The position numbers and the translations under genes are program-made. 64,000 nt of DNA, from assembly GCA_964574635.1 (NCBI GenBank), contig CAZNOG010000001.1, positions 248,001 through 312,000 of the forward strand, in the 5' to 3' direction. This document shows positions 58,165 through 64,000 of this stretch, one piece after another. The notes beneath the pieces are model-generated. The model worked only from the letters and a program-made list of their open reading frames with translations, had not been told where the DNA came from and searched no databases. Numbering within the stretch: position 1 is the first letter of the stretch; each line of letters opens with the position of its first letter. The DNA is from CAZNOG01 sp964574635 (GTDB taxonomy: Bacteria; Bacteroidota; Bacteroidia; Flavobacteriales_D; Cryomorphaceae).

Positions 58165-58172
58165 TATTTTTG
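58165..58172 (+). promoter_or_regulatory. -7 promoter element TATTTTTG
   Basis: Perfect TAnnTTTG match 33 bases upstream of the ATG of the membrane protein at 58206. Confidence 0.5.
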
Positions 58173-58205
58173 TGATATTCGTCAGTGCGCGTTAAAGAAG
58201 TGAAA

Positions 58206-58829
58206 ATGAAAAACCTTATTTTCAAAATCTTGGGATGTTGGTTTGCTTTGGCTCTTTTCGGTATCGTCGGTGAATATACCGTGGGTTGGGAAGAAGTCAA
58301 GGCAGCGGTATATGTCAATGCCATCCTGATACCCTCGTATTTCATTTACAGGTATCGCCGAGCCAAAGTGGCCAAGGGCGGACCCGGTTCCGAAAATGCG
58401 CCGAAAAAAGGATTCTTTTGGACCGAGCGCAACAAATTGGCATTGTATGGCTCGCTATGGGTTTGGATTTTTTTCGCCGCGGTAGCTTTTTTATGGGCCG
58501 AAGCGGGTCGCATGGAAACCACCACCGGCATTGTTTTGACCGGTTTAGCGACTTTGGGAACCACCGCATTGATTGTGATCTCGAGAAAGTTGAAAGTCGA
58601 ATCGAATTGGGAGCCCCCAAGGTTCGGCCCCATCCGATGGGATGATCAAACTAAGCACGTGTTTTACGGTACGGTGAAAACGTGGATCCGAATAGCGGCT
58701 CTCGCCCTATTGTTATACCTGCTCGATCTTTGGATTCCCGGTGTGCGGGTGGCGGTATTTGCTCTGATGGTATTCTCCCCGCTTTACTGTTTTCTGCGAT
58801 CGAAGCGGATCCAAGGGGTGGACGCCTGA
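58206..58829 (+). CDS. hypothetical inner-membrane protein
   Basis: A 207-residue protein with about five to six hydrophobic segments (for example 'ILGCWFALALFGIV', 'AVYVNAILIPSYFIY', 'LWVWIFFAAVAFLWA', 'GIVLTGLATLGTTALIVI', 'IAALALLLYLLDL' and 'VAVFALMVFSPLYCFL') separated by basic loops. No family is recognised and no catalytic motif is visible. It is flanked by its own promoter and a terminator, so it is a single-gene unit between dsbD and gmhA. Confidence 0.65.
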   Translation: MKNLIFKILGCWFALALFGIVGEYTVGWEEVKAAVYVNAILIPSYFIYRYRRAKVAKGGPGSENAPKKGFFWTERNKLALYGSLWVWIFFAAVAFLWAEAGRMETTTGIVLTGLATLGTTALIVISRKLKVESNWEPPRFGPIRWDDQTKHVFYGTVKTWIRIAALALLLYLLDLWIPGVRVAVFALMVFSPLYCFLRSKRIQGVDA

Positions 58830-58853
58830 TTCGCACGCCTATCGTGTATGTAA

Positions 58854-58883
58854 GGACGGCCCTTTTGGGCCGTTCTCGTTTTG
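58854..58883 (+). terminator. intrinsic terminator after the membrane protein gene
   Basis: Stem ACGGCCC/GGGCCGT (58856-58862 with 58867-58873) and a TTTT loop, extended by a G-T pair, followed by CTCGTTTTG. Confidence 0.6.
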
Positions 58884-58987
58884 TCGTGATTTTAACCGGA
58901 TTCTTAACTTTGATGAAGACGGGAATCGAGAGTACGCTAAACCTTTTTGGAACTATCCGTACTTTTAAACCCAAACAATACGCTACG

Positions 58988-59560
58988 GTGAAAGATTCCC
59001 TGCGCAATCATTTTTTGGAAGCCTCTCAAGTGCTCGACCGGGTATTGTCGGACAAGATGTTCTTCGAGCGCGTCGAGTCCGCCGGCCGGCTCATGGTGCA
59101 AGCCTTGGCCGGGAGCGGTAAGATCCTCTCTTGTGGAAACGGCGGGTCGATGTGCGACGCCATGCATTTCGCCGAAGAATTGACGGGCCGCTACCGCGAG
59201 GACCGCAGAGCCATCGCCGCCGCTTCCATCTCCGATCCCTCGCATATCTCCTGCGTGGCCAATGATTACGGCTACGAATTCGTTTTCTCGCGGTACATCG
59301 AAGCTTGGGGAAAGCCCGGCGACGTCCTATTGGCCATTTCCACCAGCGGAAATTCGCCCAACGTGGTTCGCGCCGCCGAGACTGCCCTCAATACGGGCAT
59401 GAAGGTGGTCGCTCTCACCGGAAACGAGGGTGGGAGACTTGCCAAGCTGGCGAACGTCGAAATTCGAGTGCCCTTCACAGGCTACGCCGACCGCATACAA
59501 GAAGTTCATATCAAGGTCATTCACGCAATAATTGATTATATTGAGCGCGAGATTTCCTGA
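58988..59560 (+). CDS. gmhA: D-sedoheptulose-7-phosphate isomerase (SIS domain)
   Basis: A 190-residue SIS-domain isomerase making heptose-7-phosphate, the first step to ADP-heptose for the LPS core. Seen: 'KILSCGNGGSMCDAMHFAEELTGRYR' (the G-N-G-G-S phosphate loop and metal-binding His/Glu), 'SDPSHISCVANDYGYEFVFSRYIEAWGKPGDVLLAISTSGNSPNVV' and 'VHIKVIHAIIDYIE' near the end. GmhA is about 190 residues, which fits the GTG start at 58988; an ATG at 58913 would add 25 residues without similarity, and a TACTTTTA -7-like element at 58960-58967 lies after it. The conserved Ser of G-N-G-G-S-A is kept, with Met in place of Ala. gmhB/hldE genes are not adjacent; yifB follows after 3 bases. Confidence 0.92.
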   Translation: MKDSLRNHFLEASQVLDRVLSDKMFFERVESAGRLMVQALAGSGKILSCGNGGSMCDAMHFAEELTGRYREDRRAIAAASISDPSHISCVANDYGYEFVFSRYIEAWGKPGDVLLAISTSGNSPNVVRAAETALNTGMKVVALTGNEGGRLAKLANVEIRVPFTGYADRIQEVHIKVIHAIIDYIEREIS

Positions 59561-59563
59561 ACC

Positions 59564-61099
59564 ATGCTGGTCAAAACATACGGGAGCGCAGTCTACGGCG
59601 TAGACGCCCTCACCATCACGGTGGAGGTGAACATCGACACAGGCATTAATTTTTTCTTGGTCGGCCTGCCCGACAGTGCCGTAAAGGAAAGCCAGCAGCG
59701 CATCGAAGCCGCATTGCGAAACACGGGATACAAGCTGCCCGGCAAGCGCATCACCATCAATATGGCTCCCGCCGACATCCGAAAAGAGGGCTCGGCATAC
59801 GACCTCCCCTTGGCGCTGGGAATCCTCGCGGCTTCCAACCAGATCGGACCGGAGAGAATCGAAAACTTTGTCGTCATGGGCGAGTTGTCCCTCGACGGTA
59901 GCGTACAGCCCATCAAAGGGGCTTTGCCCATGGCCATCAAAGCGCGGAACGAAGGTTTCGAAGCGATGATACTTCCCAAGGCCAACGCGGGAGAGGCCGG
60001 AATCGTAGAAGGTTTGAAGGTCTACGGGGTGTCGACCATTGAAGAAGCCATCGAGGTATTGCAAACACCCGACGCGGTGCAACCCGTTCACGTGGATGTC
60101 GACGAGGTGTTCAGAGACCGCATCGATGAGGTAATGTTCGATTTCAGCGACGTAAAAGGGCAGGAAAACGTCAAGCGCGCGTTGGAGATCGCCGCCTGCG
60201 GGGGGCACAACATCATCCTGATCGGTCCGCCGGGGGTGGGCAAGACCATGCTGGCCAAACGCATTCCGTCCATCCTGCCACCCCTCACCTTGGAAGAGGC
60301 GCTCGAAACGACCAAAATCCACAGCGTGAGCGGGCTGCTTTCATCGAACACCTCCCTGATCACCGAACGCCCTTTCCGCAATCCACACCATACCGTCTCC
60401 GACGTGGCGCTCGTCGGGGGTGGCAGCAACCCCAAACCCGGTGAGATTTCCTTGGCGCACAACGGCATTCTCTTTCTCGACGAGTTGCCGGAATTCAAGC
60501 GTTCCGTTTTGGAAGTGCTGCGACAACCGCTGGAAGACCGCGTCGTGACGATCTCCCGCGCCAAGATTTCCGTGGATTACCCCTCGTCTTTTATGCTCGT
60601 GGCGTCCATGAATCCTTCCCCGGGAGGGGATTTTTTCAAGCCCGGCGAATCGGCCGACAGCGAATTTGCGGTGAGGAGGTACCTCTCTAAAATTTCGGGG
60701 CCCCTTTTGGACCGCATCGACCTGCACGTGGAGGTGAATCCCGTGCCCTTCGAGGAGTTGAGAAACCGCGCACCCGGCGAACCTTCGCTGAAGATTCGTG
60801 AAAGGGTCGTGGCAGCGCGAAACATCCAAAACAAGCGGTACGAGGGCTTGGCCAACGTATACTGCAACGCACAACTGACGCCCAAACTGATCAAAGAACA
60901 CTGCCACATCGACGAGGCGGGGGAGCAATTGCTCAAAAATGCCGTGGAACGCTTGGGTTTTTCCGCCCGTTCATACGCCCGCATTTTGAAAGTGGCACGC
61001 ACCATCGCCGACCTGGAGGGTGAAAAGCACATTCTGGCCGGCCACGTTGCTGAAGCTGTGCAGTACCGCTCCCTCGACCGTGAAGGGTGGCTCATGTGA
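59564..61099 (+). CDS. YifB family Mg chelatase-like AAA ATPase (ComM-like)
   Basis: A 511-residue ATPase with an N-terminal Lon-protease-like fold ('LPDSAVKESQQRIEAALRNTG', 'PADIRKEGSAYDLPLALGIL') and a central AAA+ module: Walker A 'LIGPPGVGKTMLAKRIPSILP' near residue 225, Walker B 'GILFLDELPEF' near 305, plus a C-terminal 'SARSYARILKVARTIADLEG' lid. In naturally competent bacteria ComM is a branch-migration helicase in transformation; in Bacteroidota the role is not established. It begins 3 bases after gmhA, probably in one unit with it. Confidence 0.92.
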   Translation: MLVKTYGSAVYGVDALTITVEVNIDTGINFFLVGLPDSAVKESQQRIEAALRNTGYKLPGKRITINMAPADIRKEGSAYDLPLALGILAASNQIGPERIENFVVMGELSLDGSVQPIKGALPMAIKARNEGFEAMILPKANAGEAGIVEGLKVYGVSTIEEAIEVLQTPDAVQPVHVDVDEVFRDRIDEVMFDFSDVKGQENVKRALEIAACGGHNIILIGPPGVGKTMLAKRIPSILPPLTLEEALETTKIHSVSGLLSSNTSLITERPFRNPHHTVSDVALVGGGSNPKPGEISLAHNGILFLDELPEFKRSVLEVLRQPLEDRVVTISRAKISVDYPSSFMLVASMNPSPGGDFFKPGESADSEFAVRRYLSKISGPLLDRIDLHVEVNPVPFEELRNRAPGEPSLKIRERVVAARNIQNKRYEGLANVYCNAQLTPKLIKEHCHIDEAGEQLLKNAVERLGFSARSYARILKVARTIADLEGEKHILAGHVAEAVQYRSLDREGWLM

Positions 61100-61229
61100 G
61101 CGCAGGTCGCCGGCCCCGGGGTCGTTTATGCGGGGTTGGGTTTTTTGGGGATTTGTGGGTTTTGACTCTCGTCGGGCAAAAACTTTTGTTCATCAGGAAT
61201 AATCGCTTGTATGTCAATGAAACCTGTGT

Positions 61230-61237
61230 TAAATTTG
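61230..61237 (+). promoter_or_regulatory. -7 promoter element TAAATTTG
   Basis: Perfect TAnnTTTG match 44 bases upstream of the ATG of the MORN-like protein gene. Confidence 0.45.
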
Positions 61238-61281
61238 GCCGTACAACAAAAATGCCTTGATTATTGAAACGAACTAAAGCT

Positions 61282-61731
61282 ATGAATCGGATCAAAACCC
61301 TGAATACCCTTGTTGCCATCACGTGCATTTTTGTCACCACCGCATTGGCTGCAATGAATCCCACACCTCTTTCGGATTCCGAAAAGATTTCAACCATCTA
61401 TCTCGATATGCGCCTGAACCCGGTCGACACAAAGAACGACGCGGTATACTACGCCGAAATGATCGAGTCCGGCGAACGCGGGTACCACTTCCAAGTGTAT
61501 TTCCTTACCGGCGAACTCAAAATGGACGGCTGGTATGCCGACGGTGAGATGAATGTGGCTCAAGGTTACTTCACCTTTTACTACCGGTCGGGCCAAATCG
61601 AATCGGAAGGAGAATACCGCGACGGTTACAAATACGGTATCTGGAAGCGGTATACACACGACGGCAAACCCAAATCCGAAAGGATTTACGCTTTCACCCC
61701 CATGATGAAAGCCATTGGCGTCATCAAATAA
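61282..61731 (+). CDS. secreted MORN-like (YwqK-type repeat) protein
   Basis: A 149-residue protein with a signal peptide ('LVAITCIFVTTALAA', about residue 23) and a C-terminal half made of about three tandem repeats of the type 'G-x-x-x-x-D-G-W-Y-x-D-G', e.g. 'TGELKMDGWYADGEMNVAQGYFTFYYRSGQIESEGEYRDGYKYGIWKRYTHDGKP'. This is the MORN/YwqK repeat found in many Bacteroidota proteins; annotation pipelines often call it an antitoxin component, which has little support. Probably periplasmic. The ATG at 61282 gives a good signal peptide; the frame opens six codons earlier without an ATG. Confidence 0.72.
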   Translation: MNRIKTLNTLVAITCIFVTTALAAMNPTPLSDSEKISTIYLDMRLNPVDTKNDAVYYAEMIESGERGYHFQVYFLTGELKMDGWYADGEMNVAQGYFTFYYRSGQIESEGEYRDGYKYGIWKRYTHDGKPKSERIYAFTPMMKAIGVIK

Positions 61732-61818
61732 GGAGAAAACCCTTCCCGGCTGAACGTTGTGATCGCTATCTTTATTTAGCAAATGGCTGAGTTCGTCACA
61801 ACTTCACGCGATTATTCA

Positions 61819-61826
61819 TAACTTTG
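61819..61826 (+). promoter_or_regulatory. -7 promoter element TAACTTTG upstream of a microsatellite
   Basis: Perfect TAnnTTTG match. The (CCTTT)7 repeat begins 39 bases downstream, so a transcript from here would carry the repeat in its leader. A second, weaker element (TACTTTTC, 61943-61950) lies after the repeat. Confidence 0.4.
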
Positions 61827-61865
61827 TACGTAAGTTATTTGGCTGTACGCTTGGAAATTATATTT

Positions 61866-61900
61866 CCTTTCCTTTCCTTTCCTTTCCTTTCCTTTCCTTT
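61866..61900. repeat. (CCTTT)7 pentanucleotide microsatellite
   Basis: Seven exact head-to-tail copies of CCTTT (AAAGG on the other strand), preceded by TTT and ended by G. It is the only perfect short tandem repeat of this length I found in the window, and it lies upstream of a small membrane protein gene. Confidence 0.95.
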
Positions 61901-61954
61901 GTCTTGAGCCTTAATAACCACCGGCACTTCCAATTTGCCGGCTACTTTTCGTAA

Positions 61955-62053
61955 ATGACCCGGACAGGAAAAATAACGGCTGTTTTCATGCTCGTGTGCT
62001 TTGCGGTTTTGTACGTGCGCAAAAAATGGGTATGGAGGGCTCGGCAACGGTGA
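61955..62053 (+). CDS. possible 32-residue single-span membrane peptide
   Basis: An ATG at 61955 opens a 32-residue frame: a short basic start, one hydrophobic stretch 'ITAVFMLVCFAVLYV' and a basic end 'RKKWVWRARQR' before TGA. That shape is what a small inner-membrane peptide looks like. It overlaps the start of the next gene (62026) in another frame by 28 bases, as in coupled genes. Against it: very short, no similarity I can name, and a promoter-like element ends only 4 bases before the ATG. Confidence 0.3.
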   Translation: MTRTGKITAVFMLVCFAVLYVRKKWVWRARQR

Positions 62054-62373
62054 CCTTGGGATTGGCGGCCGCTTTTACGGCGAACATCACCTTATATATC
62101 GTGGATGCCATCAAGGGAAGGAAGACCTGGTTGTCCACCTACTTTTGGGCATACGCCGTATCCCTGTTTTACCTCGGTGCTTTCTTTTTCAACTTCGGGT
62201 CGGACAGTACTGAGTTGATATTCGAGATCATATCCGCCTTTGTGCTTCTTATACTGATTGTGCTGATTTGGCGTTGGACAAGAAAGAACGCCGATAAGAC
62301 GAAATATTCCCGCTTGTTTTGGGATTTTGTCCCGATCTTTATAGGCGTGATCTGGGTTACAGTACTTTATTGA
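62026..62373 (+). CDS. small hypothetical membrane protein
   Basis: A 115-residue protein with about four hydrophobic segments ('VTLGLAAAFTANITLYIV', 'TYFWAYAVSLFYLGAFFFNF', 'LIFEIISAFVLLILIVLIW' and 'LFWDFVPIFIGVIWVTVLY'). No family is recognised. The chosen ATG could shift to the next one (62032); the frame is open for ten more codons upstream. It lies downstream of the (CCTTT)7 repeat, so its transcript leader may contain the repeat. Confidence 0.55.
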   Translation: MGMEGSATVTLGLAAAFTANITLYIVDAIKGRKTWLSTYFWAYAVSLFYLGAFFFNFGSDSTELIFEIISAFVLLILIVLIWRWTRKNADKTKYSRLFWDFVPIFIGVIWVTVLY

Positions 62374-62522
62374 TTTCACTTCACGGGGTCTTCGGCTGAA
62401 AGGCTATAAGCTTACGAAATCCCGGCGTGTGAGCCCGAAACTTTCCTTCAAAAAAAGTCCTTCTGAAATACGCTACCTTCTTCCGACCTACGGAATGTTC
62501 AGGTGCGGAAGGAAGTTTGCCC

Positions 62523-63236
62523 TCAATGAGGGGCGCGGGGGTTCAGCGGCCGGATGGTGATTTCGTCGACTTGGAAATTGTCCGGGGTCTCGAGAATATG
62601 CACCAACGTATTGGCCAAGTCTTCGGGCTGCAACATGCGGCGGTGGGGCTCCACCCCCGATTCACGGAAGAAATCCGTATCAATCGAACCGGGGTTGAAG
62701 CAGGTGACCTTTATCTTTTCAAAGCGCAACTCTTTGGCTATCGACTCGGTGAAACCCCGTACGGCGAATTTGGTCGCGCTGTAGGCCGAGCGTTCGGGTG
62801 CGCCGACCAAAGCCAGAATGCTCCCGATATTGATGATGTGGCAGTGTTCAGGAATTTTCTTCATCAACGGCACGATGGCCGACGTGAGGTAATACATGCC
62901 GTTGATGTTTGTCTCCACCATGGCGTGCCACTTTTTGTCGTCCAATGCGTCGACCGCGGCGAAATAACCGGCCCCGGCGTTGTTGATGAGGACGTCGGGT
63001 AAGATTTGCCCGGTAAAGGTTTCCGAAACCCAATGCCGTATATTCTCGGCCCGCGACAGGTCGAGAGCTACGGGTACAAACCTCTCGCCCGCGGCTTTGC
63101 GGGTTTCTTCGAGCTTTTCTGCGGTTCTGGAAATTCCGTAAACCTTGCAGCCCTTTGCCGTCAATGCCCGTGAAAAGGCCCTGCCTAAGCCGCTGCTTGC
63201 CCCGGTGACGATGGCTGTTTTTCCGTTGAGGTTCAT
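62523..63236 (-). CDS. SDR family oxidoreductase
   Basis: A 237-residue classical short-chain dehydrogenase. Seen: the NAD(P)-binding 'VTGASSGLGRAFSRAL' (T-G-x3-G-x-G) near residue 10, 'DVLINNAGAGYF' (N-N-A-G) near 80, the catalytic Ser in 'IINIGSILALVG' near 138 and 'SAYSATKFAVRGF' (Y-x3-K) near 151. 'ISRTAEKL' after strand 2, with Ser-Arg, suggests NADP(H). The substrate is unknown; similarity to 3-oxoacyl-ACP reductases is generic. It lies 75 bases downstream of secA on the same strand, with no clear terminator between. Confidence 0.9.
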   Translation of the reverse strand: MNLNGKTAIVTGASSGLGRAFSRALTAKGCKVYGISRTAEKLEETRKAAGERFVPVALDLSRAENIRHWVSETFTGQILPDVLINNAGAGYFAAVDALDDKKWHAMVETNINGMYYLTSAIVPLMKKIPEHCHIINIGSILALVGAPERSAYSATKFAVRGFTESIAKELRFEKIKVTCFNPGSIDTDFFRESGVEPHRRMLQPEDLANTLVHILETPDNFQVDEITIRPLNPRAPH

Positions 63237-63311
63237 TCGTGCAGAAGTTTTGGGTTTTTGTCAAAGCCGATTTCATTGGCGCACCATTTTTTGGCGCGCT
63301 TTACCTTTGGG

Positions 63312-64000
63312 TCAGACCGACCCCGCTGTCACTTTCCCGTGGCACTGTTTGTATTTTTTACCGCTGCCACATGGGCATGGATCGTTTCGGCCCACCTTCT
63401 TTTCCGTTCGTACGGGTTCGGCTTTGCGCGCTTCCTGCGGACGGCGGTTCGTTCCGGGCGCCCTGGGCCCGGATGGTGCGGGTTCGTTGCCGGGACGGCT
63501 GGTTTGGAGGTTCCGAGGGGCATCGTCGTGCGACGAGGTGCGTCGTGTGGTTCGTACTTCATCGCTGCGTCCGGGCAGGCTCGCCTTGGCCAAGAAGGAT
63601 ACCACCTCGCGGCTCACCCTTCCCACCATGCGGCGGAACAATTCGAAAGATTCGAATTTGTAGATCAACAGCGGGTCTTTTTGCTCGAAGCGCGCGTTTT
63701 GCACGGATTGACGCAAATCGTCCATTTCGCGCAGGTGCTCCTTCCATTCGTTGTCGATGATGCCGAGGGTCACGGTTTTTTCCAGCGCTTTGGACAGGTT
63801 CGTCCCCTCGGCTTCCAGCGTGTCGTCGATGCCCACAACCGTTTGGAGGGTGCGCCTTCCGTCAGAGAAGGGGATGGCGATGTTTTCGAATTTCGGTTCG
63901 TTTTCCTTCACGTTGGCGATGATGGGCACCGCAGTGGCCGCAACGGATGCCATGCGCGTACGGTAGCGTTCTCGGGCGGCGGAATAGATGTTTCCGATGA
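63312..64000 (-). CDS. secA: preprotein translocase subunit SecA, C-terminal part (partial)
   Basis: The 3' end of secA; the frame is open to the right window edge, so the ATPase domains lie outside. Visible are 'NIYSAARERYRTRM', the helical scaffold/wing segment 'LEKTVTLGIIDNEWKEHLREMDDLRQSVQ' (typical SecA W-K-E-H-L-x-x-M-D-x-L-R), 'EQKDPLLIYKFESFELFRRM', a long Pro/Arg-rich linker and the zinc-binding C-terminal tail 'VGRNDPCPCGSGKKYKQCHG' (C-x-C...C-H), which binds SecB and lipids. SecA is the cytoplasmic motor that drives secretory proteins through SecYEG, including T9SS cargo on its first step. Confidence 0.95.
   Translation of the reverse strand, partial: IGNIYSAARERYRTRMASVAATAVPIIANVKENEPKFENIAIPFSDGRRTLQTVVGIDDTLEAEGTNLSKALEKTVTLGIIDNEWKEHLREMDDLRQSVQNARFEQKDPLLIYKFESFELFRRMVGRVSREVVSFLAKASLPGRSDEVRTTRRTSSHDDAPRNLQTSRPGNEPAPSGPRAPGTNRRPQEARKAEPVRTEKKVGRNDPCPCGSGKKYKQCHGKVTAGSV

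Noticed and set aside
61282..61731. MORN-like protein as an antitoxin of a toxin-antitoxin pair
   Set aside because: It has a signal peptide and no toxin-like neighbour; the antitoxin label of this repeat family is weakly founded.
61866..61900. Tandem repeat as a CRISPR array
   Set aside because: Units are five bases with no spacers and no cas genes in the window.
61835..62047. 70-codon minus-strand frame reading through the (CCTTT)7 repeat
   Set aside because: It gives a Lys/Glu/Arg/Gly repeat from the microsatellite and antisense sequence elsewhere; no start signal. The repeat itself is kept as a feature.

Overview
The window is a stretch of chromosome from a member of the Bacteroidota. 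The evidence is a TonB-dependent receptor end, several type IX secretion (T9SS) components (a PorG-like barrel, a PorV/PorQ-like barrel and a PorU2-type C25 protein), secreted proteins with T9SS C-terminal sorting domains, DUF5686 and GH3-family proteins, and the Bacteroidota -7 promoter element TAnnTTTG in front of many genes. Base composition is fairly G+C rich by eye, except for a visibly A+T-richer island at about 47.4-49.9 kb. The genus cannot be fixed from sequence alone; a free-living flavobacterium-like lineage is a reasonable guess. I see no CRISPR array, integrase, insertion sequence, rRNA or replication origin.

Layout. 0-5 kb: end of a TonB receptor; then, mostly on the minus strand, a degenerate ThiE/TenI-like protein, a GGGP/HepGP synthase, a phosphopantetheinyl transferase, a cysteine-rich rhodanese and a luciferase-like flavoprotein, with a plus-strand DinB-like protein between. 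5-16.6 kb: M13 metallopeptidase lipoprotein, a deoxynucleoside kinase, a GH3 enzyme with a secreted partner, a DUF2797 protein, SppA, the folK-dNK pair and an OmpA/TPR lipoprotein. 17-29.7 kb: PorG-like barrel, TrmH methyltransferase, MutS, tRNA-Gly(GCC), a small barrel, an MBL hydrolase, a long propeller-Omp85 fusion coupled to a half-size TSUP permease and an M20 amidohydrolase, and a serine hydrolase. 29.8-38 kb: RecQ, TatC, DUF5686, LptB, PssA-PurS. 37.7-43.9 kb: the PorV/PorQ-PorU2 operon. 44-46.7 kb: Lpd and ferrochelatase. 46.7-52.6 kb: an accessory block of T9SS cargo genes on the minus strand, containing a duplicated two-gene cassette with one broken and one truncated member. 52.8-64 kb: PabB-TilS, a DsbD with two alpha domains, GmhA, YifB/ComM, small membrane or periplasmic proteins, a (CCTTT)7 microsatellite, an SDR and the 3' end of secA.

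Most of the window is core metabolism and envelope biogenesis. The joining theme is the cell surface: TatC, SppA, SecA, LptB, DsbD, TonB and T9SS components all serve export or the outer membrane, and the 46.7-52.6 kb block encodes likely T9SS clients. The points most worth a second look are the cargo cassette with near-identical 5' ends but divergent mature parts, the doubly broken coiled-coil gene beside it, the pentanucleotide repeat near 61.9 kb, the pseudo-peptidase/propeller/Omp85 fusion, and a set of promoters lying only 4-7 bases from start codons.
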